64,000 nt of DNA from Polynucleobacter sp. MWH-Svant-W18 (GTDB taxonomy: Bacteria; Pseudomonadota; Gammaproteobacteria; Burkholderiales; Burkholderiaceae), in contig NZ_CP061293.1 of NCBI RefSeq assembly GCF_018687495.1, positions 744,001 to 808,000 on the forward strand, given 5' to 3'. Of this stretch, positions 50,968 through 58,886 are shown one piece after another. Below the pieces are notes generated by a model. The model was given only the letters and a program-made list of their open reading frames with translations. It had not been told where the DNA came from and did no database searches. The translations under genes and the position numbers were made by a program. How positions within the stretch are numbered: position 1 is the stretch's first letter; each line of letters begins with the position of its first letter.

Positions 50968-52380
50968 ATGAATGCACCGGTGAATGGATTAAAAAATCGC
51001 ACATGGGATGAGCTTAAAGTAGGGGATACTGCCTCAATTGAAAAGCTGGTGACATCGCGTGACTTATTTTTGTTTGCTCATGCTTCGGGCAATCTTAATC
51101 CGTTGAATATTCCTCATCTTGATCTAGAAAATGAGGTAGGTACCTCAGCAGTTGCTCCATCCATGTGGCTTGGTTCACTGATTTCTAGTGTCTTAGGCAA
51201 CATTCTTCCGGGGCCTGGCACCCTTTACCGCTCTCAGGATTTTGAGTTTATGGGAAGAGCCCATGTAGGTGATCTCTTAAAAATTACGGTAACTTTGCTG
51301 GAAAAGAGTAATAGTCCAAGTGTGATGTTTGGCACCACTGTGATGGGACAAAATGGTGATTGCATTGCATCTGGTAAGGCTATTGTTGATGCGCCATTAC
51401 AGAATATCTATTTAAATCCTACTGAATTACCAGGCTTGTTAATGGATCAACATGATCATTTCGATAAATTGATTTCAGAGGCTAAAAAATTAGAGCCTAT
51501 GCTGACTGCGGTAGTTTGCCCAGACGATTCAACTTCTTTAATGGGCGCTGTTTTAGCTATGAAGGAGGGGTTAATAAGCCCTATTTTGATTGGCGCACGT
51601 AATCAAATTCAAAAAGCTGCCGATGAAGCTCATTTTGATATCAGTAATATAGAACTAATTGATATTGCCGACCATAAATCAGCGGCTGCAAAAGCTGTTG
51701 AGTTAGTTCATCAACAAAAAGCATCAGCAATTATGAAAGGCAATTTACATTCAGATGAATTGCTGACGCAGGTGGTGAAGAAAGACGGGGGATTACGAAC
51801 CCCGAGGCGGATATCACACGTTTTTGTCTTAAACGTAGCTAGTTTAGAGCAGCCATTATTCATCACTGATGCGGCCATCAATATTGCGCCTGACCTTCCA
51901 ACTAAAGTAGACATCATTCAAAATGCCATTGATCTGGCAAGGGCCTGCGGCATTAAATTGCCCTATGTTGCTGTTCTTTCTGCGGTGGAGACCGTCAGCT
52001 TTAATATTCCCTCATCCATGGATGCTGCTATCTTGGCCAAAATGGCTGATCGTGGGCAGATTACTGGCGGCTTAGTTGATGGACCTCTGGCTATGGATAA
52101 CGCCATAGATGTGGGTGCAGCGAAGACCAAGCATTTAACTTCACCGGTAGCTGGGAAGGCGCAAATATTGGTCGTGCCTAACTTGGAGGCAGGCAATATG
52201 CTAGCTAAGCAATTGACATTTGTCTCTCATGCGCAGCCTGCTGGATTGGTGCTTGGTGCACAAGTACCCATCATGTTAACAAGTCGTGCTGACAATGAGC
52301 GTGCCAGACTCGCCTCTTGCGCTTTAGCTCAGCTGTACCATGCATTTCTTAAAAATGGATATTCCACCTTTACCCTTTAG
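50968..52380 (+). CDS. MaoC-like domain fused to phosphate acyltransferase
   Basis: A 470-residue fusion. Residues 1-145 form a MaoC hot-dog domain in which the catalytic SGDxNPxH motif reads SGNLNPLN (Asp to Asn42, His to Asn47), so hydratase activity is doubtful. From about 165 to the end is a phosphate acetyl/butyryltransferase (DDSTSLMGAVLAMKEGLISPILIGA, KGNLHSDELL, ITDAAINIAPDLPTKVDII). It would convert acyl-CoA and phosphate to acyl-phosphate. Sits between DUF3141 and acetate kinase, which uses its product. Confidence 0.88.
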   Translation: MNAPVNGLKNRTWDELKVGDTASIEKLVTSRDLFLFAHASGNLNPLNIPHLDLENEVGTSAVAPSMWLGSLISSVLGNILPGPGTLYRSQDFEFMGRAHVGDLLKITVTLLEKSNSPSVMFGTTVMGQNGDCIASGKAIVDAPLQNIYLNPTELPGLLMDQHDHFDKLISEAKKLEPMLTAVVCPDDSTSLMGAVLAMKEGLISPILIGARNQIQKAADEAHFDISNIELIDIADHKSAAAKAVELVHQQKASAIMKGNLHSDELLTQVVKKDGGLRTPRRISHVFVLNVASLEQPLFITDAAINIAPDLPTKVDIIQNAIDLARACGIKLPYVAVLSAVETVSFNIPSSMDAAILAKMADRGQITGGLVDGPLAMDNAIDVGAAKTKHLTSPVAGKAQILVVPNLEAGNMLAKQLTFVSHAQPAGLVLGAQVPIMLTSRADNERARLASCALAQLYHAFLKNGYSTFTL

Positions 52381-52407
52381 CATTGCTAACTAATTAGTTT
52401 CTAAATT

Positions 52408-53622
52408 ATGGACAATGAAAAGAATTTACGTGGTCAAGCAATACTTACTATCAATGCAGGCTCCTCATCTATCAAATTTTCGGTATTCTTACTACCTCAG
52501 CTAAACCAGATTTTGGTAGGTCAGATAGACGATATTGGTGGAGATGCTCGCTTTACGGTAAGGTGGCATTCAGACAACAATCAAGTTAGTCTCAATTGGC
52601 CTAATGCTACCCCACCAAAAAATCATCGCGAAGCTTTATCCGAGTTGATTAATTGGTTACATCGCACTGCCAATGAAATTGAAATTATTGCAGTGGGCCA
52701 TCGTGTTGTTCATGGGGGCCAAAAATATAGCGCTCCAGTTATTGTTACTGAAAAAGTCATGAAGGACTTAGAGGCGCTGGTGATTCTTGCTCCGCTTCAT
52801 GAGCCCCATAATCTTGCTGGAATTAGAGCTGCTCAAGAAAGTTTTGGAGCCATTCCTCAAATTGCTTGTTTTGATACAGCGTTTCATCGTACACATTCAT
52901 TTGTGGAGGATTGTTATGCTATCCCGCGATATTTTTATGACCAAGGCGTTTGTCGTTATGGCTTTCATGGCCTATCGTATGAATATATAGCAGAGCAACT
53001 AATGACGAAGTTTCCCGGCGAGTCCGGTGGTAAGGTAATCATTGCTCATTTAGGGAACGGTGCCTCAATGACTGCATTAAAAGGCGGTGTTTCTATTGCT
53101 TCTACAATGGGGTTTTCCTCATTAGACGGATTGCCTATGGGCACACGCTGTGGAGAAATTGATCCAGGCGTATTGCTGTATATGATGCAACGTGAAGGTT
53201 TAAGTGCAAATGAGATATCAGAGATCCTTTATAAAGAATCTGGGCTAAAGGGATTATCAGGAGGTCTTTCGAATGATATGCGTACCCTCGAGGCATCCGC
53301 TCTTCCCGAGGCAAAAGAAGCTATTGATTATTATGTTAGGGAGGTAAAGCGTGAAATTGGCGCACTAACAGCACTAATGGCAGGCTTGGATGTCATCGTC
53401 TTTACCGGTGGAATTGGCTCAAACTCAGTAATGATTCGAGAAAGAGTCTTAAGTGAAATGTCTTGGATTGGCATTGATTTGGATAGGGAGTCTAACCGCA
53501 ATGGAGGGACAATTATTTCTTCAAAGGCGTCCAGGGTCCTTTGCTTGAGAATTAATACTGACGAAGAACGCGTTATAGCAAGACATGCATTTGAATTAAC
53601 TAAGAAGATGTGTGGTGTTTAG
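52408..53622 (+). CDS. ackA: Acetate kinase
   Basis: A 404-residue ASKHA-fold kinase forming ATP from acetyl-phosphate. TINAGSSSIKFSVF (about 14) is the first phosphate-binding motif; GHRVVHGGQKY, CFDTAFHRT, YGFHGLSYEYIAE and AHLGNGASMTAL (about 213) are also typical. Acts with the fused phosphate acyltransferase immediately upstream. The following small ORF overlaps or closely follows it. Confidence 0.93.
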   Translation: MDNEKNLRGQAILTINAGSSSIKFSVFLLPQLNQILVGQIDDIGGDARFTVRWHSDNNQVSLNWPNATPPKNHREALSELINWLHRTANEIEIIAVGHRVVHGGQKYSAPVIVTEKVMKDLEALVILAPLHEPHNLAGIRAAQESFGAIPQIACFDTAFHRTHSFVEDCYAIPRYFYDQGVCRYGFHGLSYEYIAEQLMTKFPGESGGKVIIAHLGNGASMTALKGGVSIASTMGFSSLDGLPMGTRCGEIDPGVLLYMMQREGLSANEISEILYKESGLKGLSGGLSNDMRTLEASALPEAKEAIDYYVREVKREIGALTALMAGLDVIVFTGGIGSNSVMIRERVLSEMSWIGIDLDRESNRNGGTIISSKASRVLCLRINTDEERVIARHAFELTKKMCGV

Positions 53623-53662
53623 TTATTTTAAAAAAACAATTTACACAGTGAATGGTTGCTTT

Positions 53663-53839
53663 ATGAGTTTATATAATGACATCTTGAAAAAGTTAAGAAA
53701 AACCGGAGTCTTAGATCTTATGGAATATAGAAAACTTTCCAGAAAAGAGATTGATGAGCTGGGTGATCATATCCGATATTGGTGTACCTATGGAGACGGG
53801 AAGTTAGAAAAATTAGGTAAAGATAAAAAGGCAAAATAG
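53663..53839 (+). CDS. Small hypothetical protein, 58 residues
   Basis: Starts MSLYNDILKKLRKTGV; basic, helical, with a Trp-Cys pair (YWCTYGDGK) and a lysine-rich end (KLGKDKKAK). A GTG at 53612 could extend it by 17 residues, overlapping ackA. No family recognised. It directly precedes the broken phosphatase gene by two bases. Confidence 0.6.
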   Translation: MSLYNDILKKLRKTGVLDLMEYRKLSRKEIDELGDHIRYWCTYGDGKLEKLGKDKKAK

Positions 53840-53841
53840 GT

Positions 53842-54321
53842 ATGTCTAAATCATTATTCCTCCTGTGACATGCGAAAGCTGTCACGGGTGGGTTAATGAT
53901 TCAGGACATCGATAGGCCTTTGTCGGATAAGGGCATTAGAGATGCAAATAAGTTAGCCAATAAGCTAGTCAAAAAAAGCATATCCTTTGATTTAATACTT
54001 CTAAGCCCAGCAGTTCGTACTATCACTACAGCACAGATTATTTCAAATGGCTTGCGCTCATCGCATTCCCATTTGGTAACAAATGATGACTTATATGGCG
54101 CCGAAACCATGATGCTTCTGAAAATTATTTCATCTGTCTCAAAGAAAATAGATTCGTTAATGATTGTTGGGCACAACCCAGGGCTTATGAATCTGGCATC
54201 ATTCATGGCTGGTGAACCAATTGCCATGTCTACTTGCTCGCTAGTTAAATTTACATTCGACTTTAAAGATTGGCATGATATTTTTACTCAAAGAGCAGCC
54301 AAATTAAGTTTATTAAATTAG
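53842..54321 (+). pseudogene. SixA-like phosphohistidine phosphatase interrupted at its catalytic Arg codon
   Basis: From ATG at 53842 the frame reads MSKSLFLL, stop (TGA 53866-53868), then HAKAVTGG and a long intact frame. SixA-type phosphatases begin with LFLLRHAKS, so the TGA sits exactly where CGA (Arg) is expected in the catalytic RHA motif: one C-to-T change. The rest is intact: RPLSDKG, LSPAVRTITTA, MIVGHNPGL (second catalytic His) and about 140 residues in total. Reinitiation at the ATG at 53896 would give a protein lacking the nucleophile His. SixA dephosphorylates histidine phosphotransfer proteins; neighbour context is granule metabolism. Confidence 0.85.
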
Positions 54322-54330
54322 TGGCTAACT

Positions 54331-55878
54331 ATGACAGTTGAAAATACCAATGAGTTCGAAATCAAACTCCTTTTCCCCGGAGATCAACTAGAGGCCATTG
54401 AAAAGCTGATTATTTCCAATGGCGGCATCCGTCGACAGCATTTGCAAGCTGCCTATATTGACACTTCAGATTTCGCATTAACTCGAGCAGGCTTTGCATT
54501 TCGTCTGCGAAAAGAAGGTCGTCAATGGATTCAAACACTAAAAGCTTCCACTCGAAACCCTCTGGAGCGCCTTGAGGATAATGTGACATTGTCGGCCGTG
54601 GGCAAAGAGATGCCGGAGTGGAATCTAGATCTTCATCAAAATCACGAAGCAGGCCAACTTTTGCGCAAAAAATGCCCAAATTTGAAGCCAGATGATTTAC
54701 GAGTGAGTTATCAAACAGATATTTGGCGTAGAAAAGCGCTTATAAACACTCAGCTTGGGTCTCTGGAGTACGCATTAGATAGTGGCTTTATTTATTCTCA
54801 ATTAAATGATTGTGTGTCCAGCATCAAAGTGCTGGAATTAGAAATTGAGCTCAAAGCGGGTGAGCCTCTCGATGTTCTTTCCCATGCAAAAAATTTGATC
54901 AAGAATCATGGCGCTTATATCGATACCCGAAGCAAATCCGAGCGTGGATTTTTGTTGGCCAATGGTTTGCAGGCTAGTCCTGCAATGAGGGCCAAAGCAA
55001 TATCCCTAAATAAGGCGAAGAATGCACAAGAAATTATTGCCTGCTTAATTGACTCGTGTCTGCAGCAAGTCTTGGCAAACCAGAGCGCACTAAATGCTGA
55101 GTTAGATCAGTATTCAGAATACCTACATCAACTGAGGGTTGGATTGCGCCGACTAAAGGTGCTCTTCAAGTATTTAGCCAGACATGATATTCATTTAGGG
55201 GATGAGGGGCTTGAGGCTTTCAAGAGAGCTTTCGATCAGCTGGGAGGCTATAGAGACAGTGATTATGTGACAGGCACGTTAAATCCAATTCTTTTATCCC
55301 TCGGAGGTCCTGAAATTAAGCTTGCCAGCATCAAGGAATTACCAAACCCTTGTTTTATTACAAAAAATAGTGAGTTTCAATTGATGTTGGTAGATGTAAT
55401 GTCGATTAGCTATCTTGGCGCATCCATAAGTGCTGATCCAGAAGATAGAAGGGGCGATAAAGAGCAAGTAAGGCTGGTCAGAAAAACGATCAATAAACTA
55501 TTGGATGGTGGATTTTCTTTTGTGGCTGATAGGGCATCGCGATTTTCTGAATTGCAAGACGATCAAATTCATTCTGTCAGAAAAAAGATGAAATTTATAC
55601 GCTACTCCCTAGAATTTTTTAGGGACTATTGCAATAAGAGCAAGTACGCAAAGTTTAATAAATCAATAGCGGATGCGCTGGAATATTTTGGATTATTTAA
55701 TGATATGTGTGTAGCAATTTCACGCATTGAGGCTCTTACGCAAGATGATCCTAATATGCTATTTGCACTCGGTTGGCTAAAGGCTGAGCGTCAACGAGTT
55801 AGATCGCTATGTGGAAAAAGTCTTAAGAAGCTTGTACGTATGGATCCAGCTTGGGGGCTTAAGACGCTGAATACCTAA
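54331..55878 (+). CDS. CYTH-CHAD domain protein
   Basis: A 515-residue protein. The N-terminus has the triphosphate-tunnel signature ExExK (EFEIK, residues 8-12), followed by a CYTH barrel to about 205 as in inorganic triphosphatase YgiF. Residues about 225-510 form a helical CHAD domain rich in conserved His/Arg/Lys (YLHQLRVGLRRLKVLFKYLA). CHAD proteins bind polyphosphate granules in Ralstonia, so this gene would tie the acyl-phosphate cluster to polyphosphate. Starts nine bases after the SixA remnant. Confidence 0.88.
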   Translation: MTVENTNEFEIKLLFPGDQLEAIEKLIISNGGIRRQHLQAAYIDTSDFALTRAGFAFRLRKEGRQWIQTLKASTRNPLERLEDNVTLSAVGKEMPEWNLDLHQNHEAGQLLRKKCPNLKPDDLRVSYQTDIWRRKALINTQLGSLEYALDSGFIYSQLNDCVSSIKVLELEIELKAGEPLDVLSHAKNLIKNHGAYIDTRSKSERGFLLANGLQASPAMRAKAISLNKAKNAQEIIACLIDSCLQQVLANQSALNAELDQYSEYLHQLRVGLRRLKVLFKYLARHDIHLGDEGLEAFKRAFDQLGGYRDSDYVTGTLNPILLSLGGPEIKLASIKELPNPCFITKNSEFQLMLVDVMSISYLGASISADPEDRRGDKEQVRLVRKTINKLLDGGFSFVADRASRFSELQDDQIHSVRKKMKFIRYSLEFFRDYCNKSKYAKFNKSIADALEYFGLFNDMCVAISRIEALTQDDPNMLFALGWLKAERQRVRSLCGKSLKKLVRMDPAWGLKTLNT

Positions 55879-56144
55879 ATATGGCGATAACGAGTAGTCA
55901 CAGTTGTAGATAACTTAATGACAAACGCTTCTGAATTAAAACAATGTCATAAGCGCAGAAGCAGCCATTTCCAATCAAACCAAAGTTAGCTGATGCAGGC
56001 GCAAGCTTTATACCGCCTCATTAACGGTGTTTTAACTATTTAATTTCACAATTTGGTGCACTTTAAGTAATTCTGTCATGAACACTCTATACATTGAAAG
56101 CAAAGAAGTCTATTGGTCAGAGAAATATTGATGGTTATGATTTT
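55879..56144. other. Non-coding gap after CYTH-CHAD gene
   Basis: About 265 bases. A TTG at 56094 opens the hydrolase frame early, but no ribosome-binding site is visible. No terminator or repeat recognised. Confidence 0.4.
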
Positions 56145-57146
56145 ATGAAGAAGAACATTTTGGATGTTTTGAGGGAGATTAAAGCGGGGGTAATTAAATC
56201 TATTCAATTGAATGGCCAAAAACCTGTTACCACTATTGCTCAAGACGCTCATGATGTTGAGATATGCGTTCACGAACCTGCTATCGAGTTTGTGCCCATT
56301 GAGGATAATCCTGTAATAAGCTGTCAGCCATTAAGAATGGCGGCTAGCACTCCGCCGGAGACTAGATTCTTTACGATTGAGGATCCGGAATATCCTCGAA
56401 AAATTGCCTATACCGTATCGGGTGATATGGATGGAGATAATATTTTAATTTGTCTCCCTGGATTACTCGAGACCAAAGAGTCGTTTATGGTCATTCATGC
56501 TTATTTTCTTAAATTTGAAAATTGTAAAGTCATTAGTGTCGATTTTTTGGGCAGAGGTGAGTCTGATTACATTAAGGAGCATGGCGATTACAAAATGTCA
56601 CTATATCTATCCGATGTAAGTAAGTTAATTCAAGGCGCTATTTTGAATGAGGGTAGGTCGAAAAAAAAGATTACTGCCCTTGGTACCAGTATGGGCGGGA
56701 TCTTAGCTATGTACCTTACCAAAATATTGAACAAAAAGATTGATGGAATCATCTTGAATGATATTGCGCTGACAGTTAATTGGACATCCCTATACGCTCT
56801 GTATAAATCGATGAAAAATGATCTGGGCTTCAAGGAGGTGCGGGCACTAGCGAAAGATTTAAGCGTTGATCAAAAAGCCATTTCTGATGTTCAGCTTCCA
56901 GGGCATTTTGATCTTTCATACAAAGCAGATGTTTGGGGTATGAACTTTCATGAGGCCTTAGAGGGCTTTAAAGGAAAAGTGGGCTTGATTTATGGTGCAG
57001 AGTCCAAGATTTGTACTAAGCAGCGCGTAGAAGGTGCCAAGAGCTTTATCCCACAGATAGAAACTCTTAAAGTTCCGAATGCAGGGCATCCAGCGCCATT
57101 TAATCTTTTAGTCTGCGACTTTATCCAATCTCAGATAGGCGTTTAA
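56145..57146 (+). CDS. Alpha/beta hydrolase, possibly granule-associated
   Basis: About 333 residues from the ATG at 56145 (350 from the TTG at 56094). After a helical N-terminal 60-70 residues comes an alpha/beta-hydrolase core: oxyanion region LICLPGLLETKES, DFLGRGESD, the nucleophile elbow TALGTSMGGILAM, IYGAESKI (acid) and NAGHPAPFN (His). A PHB-depolymerase, esterase or thioesterase role would suit its place beside the PHA-related cluster, but the sequence does not prove it. Confidence 0.78.
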   Translation: MKKNILDVLREIKAGVIKSIQLNGQKPVTTIAQDAHDVEICVHEPAIEFVPIEDNPVISCQPLRMAASTPPETRFFTIEDPEYPRKIAYTVSGDMDGDNILICLPGLLETKESFMVIHAYFLKFENCKVISVDFLGRGESDYIKEHGDYKMSLYLSDVSKLIQGAILNEGRSKKKITALGTSMGGILAMYLTKILNKKIDGIILNDIALTVNWTSLYALYKSMKNDLGFKEVRALAKDLSVDQKAISDVQLPGHFDLSYKADVWGMNFHEALEGFKGKVGLIYGAESKICTKQRVEGAKSFIPQIETLKVPNAGHPAPFNLLVCDFIQSQIGV

Positions 57147-57319
57147 TCCTCCGGCATCCTATCTAATTTATAAACACCATTTTTTAATTCAGAAATGGTT
57201 TTGCCCATTTCTGAGAGCATCATTCTCTGCCTTTTTTCAATTAGTAGTTTTTTGACTTTGAATTCTTCGCTGCATTCAAAGTCAGGGTCGTTTAGTTCTT
57301 TTTCCTTGGGTGGTTTCAT
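57143..57319 (-). CDS. Small hypothetical protein, 58 residues, convergent
   Basis: Starts MKPPKEKELNDPDFECSE, then a charged helix (KKLLIEKRQRMMLSEMGK) and ends RMPED. AAGGA lies nine bases before the ATG on the coding strand, and the frame is complete, so it is a plausible gene although short. No family recognised. Its stop overlaps the hydrolase stop in the convergent direction. Confidence 0.6.
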   Translation of the reverse strand: MKPPKEKELNDPDFECSEEFKVKKLLIEKRQRMMLSEMGKTISELKNGVYKLDRMPED

Positions 57320-57733
57320 GCAAATAATCCTTAAAAAGCTCAGCCGAAGCTAAGATAAGTCGTCATGACAAGGCGCATTTCTTATGGGCAGCAATTCAAT
57401 CATCCGTCTTAAATATTGCGAATTGATGAAATGCATATGAATTTTTTTGAGTATTTACCCTCAAATACAAATCTCTAGGACCCGAGTTTGTATGCGATCA
57501 GGGTTGGCTAATAACAAGAATTTTTCTGGCACTAAATCTGGTGAGTTTTAGCTCTTTTGCCATTCCTCCGCCATTTTTTGTATCCATAATGTGCTTACCA
57601 TCTCGCTTACCAGTAAAACATGGATTTTAGAGTGTTTGAATGGATTCCTTAGGAGTAGTGTCTACCTTCAGGGATATATAGATAAAGGGTTTAATGGGTA
57701 TTGGTAGACTTGGTAGGAGGGGCAAAACCTAGA

Positions 57734-57747
57734 TCTCGTCTCCGCCA
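57734..57747 (+). repeat. Copy of tRNA-Ser 3' end (right att candidate)
   Basis: TCTCGTCTCCGCCA, identical to the last 14 bases of tRNA-Ser (40357-40370) and in the same orientation. Upstream bases do not match a tRNA. Confidence 0.65.
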
Positions 57748-57775
57748 CTATTTCGCTTAAACCAACACTTGAAAA

Positions 57776-57799
57776 ACCATCTTATTTAGGTGGTTTTTT
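57776..57799 (+). terminator. Terminator, probably the original tRNA-Ser terminator
   Basis: ACCATC-TTATTTA-GGTGGT followed by a T-run, resembling the hairpins that follow repeats A and B. It would have lain just downstream of tRNA-Ser before island insertion. Confidence 0.6.
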
Positions 57800-57879
57800 C
57801 ATTTCTGAGCCCATAAATCCCCATTTTTGACCCTTTTATTGCTGTTTTTGGCTATTTGTTGCATTGCCGCAAATAAATG

Positions 57880-57908
57880 TTGCAGCACAACATATTTCTT
57901 TATACAAT
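57880..57908 (+). promoter_or_regulatory. Phasin promoter with TGC-rich operator
   Basis: TTGCAG (57880-57885) and TACAAT (57903-57908) with a 17-base spacer. The -35 overlaps the dyad GTTG-N5-CAAC (57879-57891), and TTGC-N6-GCAA lies just upstream. PhaR repressors of PHA granules bind TGC/GCA-rich sites at phasin promoters, so repression until granules form is likely (inference). Confidence 0.6.
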
Positions 57909-57956
57909 GGTGCATCGCAACAAATTTTGTACCTCTACTTAAATAAAGGAATCATC

Positions 57957-58532
57957 ATGTTTCAAAATCAATTAAACGATCAAATCGCTCAAGCTCAAGC
58001 TAAAGCTGTTGAAAACGCTAAACATTTGGCTCAAGTAGCTGTTGAAAGCGCACAAGAGTTGGCAGAAATCAACCAAGCTGCTGCTAAAGATGCTTTGGCT
58101 GCTGCTCAAGATGCAAGCACACAATTGTTAGCTATCAAAGATCCACAGCAATTGACTAAGTTGGCTCAGCCAGAAGTTGCTCAAGAAGCTGCTAAGTACG
58201 CTGCTGCTTACCAAGCTAAAGTAAACAAAGTAGTTCGCAATGGCAATAAAGAAGTTGCTCAAGTAGTTGACTCATCTATTGATGATGCACGTGACGACTT
58301 AGTGAAGTTCGTTAACGAAGCTACTAAAACAGCTCCTGCTGGTGCTGAAGCTTTTGTATCTGCATTCAAAACTGCATTCGATGCTTCTATTCAACAATTT
58401 GACCAAGTTCGCGCAACTGCATCTGATGCATTCGTAAACTTTGAAAAGAGTGTTGATGCTGCATTGTCAAACATTCAAGGTCAATACGCTGCTAAGTCTT
58501 CTAAGAAGGCTCCAAAGTTAGCTGCTGAATAA
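57957..58532 (+). CDS. phaP: Phasin (PHA granule-associated protein)
   Basis: A 191-residue helical, Ala/Gln/Lys-rich protein without cysteine: MFQNQLNDQIAQAQAKAVEN at the start and a C-terminal AAKSSKKAPKL tail typical of betaproteobacterial phasins that coat polyhydroxybutyrate granules. AAAGGA lies six bases before the ATG; the frame is open further upstream to 57864 but the promoter falls inside that stretch, so the later start is correct. Followed by a strong terminator. Confidence 0.94.
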   Translation: MFQNQLNDQIAQAQAKAVENAKHLAQVAVESAQELAEINQAAAKDALAAAQDASTQLLAIKDPQQLTKLAQPEVAQEAAKYAAAYQAKVNKVVRNGNKEVAQVVDSSIDDARDDLVKFVNEATKTAPAGAEAFVSAFKTAFDASIQQFDQVRATASDAFVNFEKSVDAALSNIQGQYAAKSSKKAPKLAAE

Positions 58533-58553
58533 GCTAGTTCGACCGGTATTACC

Positions 58554-58578
58554 AAAGCCGCCTCCGGGCGGCTTTTTT
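58554..58578 (+). terminator. Intrinsic terminator after phasin
   Basis: GCCGCC-TCCG-GGCGGC followed by six T residues. Confidence 0.92.
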
Positions 58579-58651
58579 CATTTCTATTCCCGCTAATTCT
58601 CTAATTTCTTGGCCTTAGCCAGATCTAGGGTTATTCCTAATACTATACTTT

Positions 58652-58675
58652 ACAACTTCACAACTTCACAACTTC
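58652..58675 (+). repeat. Three tandem copies of ACAACTTC at a promoter
   Basis: Perfect eight-base tandem triplication. TTCACA (58657-58662) lies 18 bases before TATAGT (58681-58686), so the repeat forms part of the promoter of the next tiny gene; copy-number variation could alter the -35 region. Confidence 0.7.
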
Positions 58676-58705
58676 TGTGGTATAGTCTTTTTACTGGGGG
58701 AAGAA

Positions 58706-58885
58706 ATGAAAAGACAAGTACCAAAAACACATCAAGCCTTAGACTGGGTAGGGAAGGGCATGAGTCCTGCTCAGGCAGCAAGAAAGATGGAGATTTCAGA
58801 ATCCAGTGTGTATGCCGCTCTCAGAAAATCGCGAGCAAAAGAAGTCGGATGCTGTCCAACCTGTGGTCACAAAATTAGGAATTAA
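58706..58885 (+). CDS. Tiny HTH plus zinc-knuckle protein, 59 residues
   Basis: Starts MKRQVPKTHQALDWVGKG. Residues 19-42 form a helix-turn-helix (MSPAQAARKMEISESSVYAA), and the C-terminus carries CCPTCGHKI, a zinc-ribbon-type CxxC. A strong GGGGGAAG site precedes the ATG, and the promoter is well formed. Probably a small DNA-binding or toxin/phage-like regulator; family unknown. Confidence 0.78.
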   Translation: MKRQVPKTHQALDWVGKGMSPAQAARKMEISESSVYAALRKSRAKEVGCCPTCGHKIRN

Positions 58886-58886
58886 G

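Larger units (their letters stand above)
40371..57747. mobile_element. Composite genomic island at tRNA-Ser
   Basis: About 17.4 kb between tRNA-Ser and a 14-base copy of its 3' end at 57734-57747, with an internal diverged copy at 42141-42233. No integrase or transposase gene is present. Cargo is entirely accessory metabolism (secreted amide hydrolases, channel, acyl-CoA/acyl-phosphate genes, granule-related proteins). Coding sequences look more AT-rich than the flanking core genes. Boundaries are inferred from short repeats, so the extent is less certain than for the tRNA-Pro island. Confidence 0.6.
57320..57956. other. Non-coding right edge of the tRNA-Ser island
   Basis: About 640 bases without a convincing gene. 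Includes the direct pair GCTTACCA (57592-57611, spaced by four bases), possibly arm-type integrase sites, the tRNA-Ser 3' copy at 57734-57747, a terminator at 57776-57799 and then the phasin promoter. Confidence 0.6.

Noticed and set aside
53866..53868. TGA as a selenocysteine codon in the SixA-like gene
   Set aside because: The expected residue is Arg of RHA, not Cys, and no selenocysteine-insertion hairpin was evident after the codon.
57592..57611. GCTTACCA pair as proven integrase arm sites
   Set aside because: Too short to prove; recorded only as a possibility within the right-edge region.
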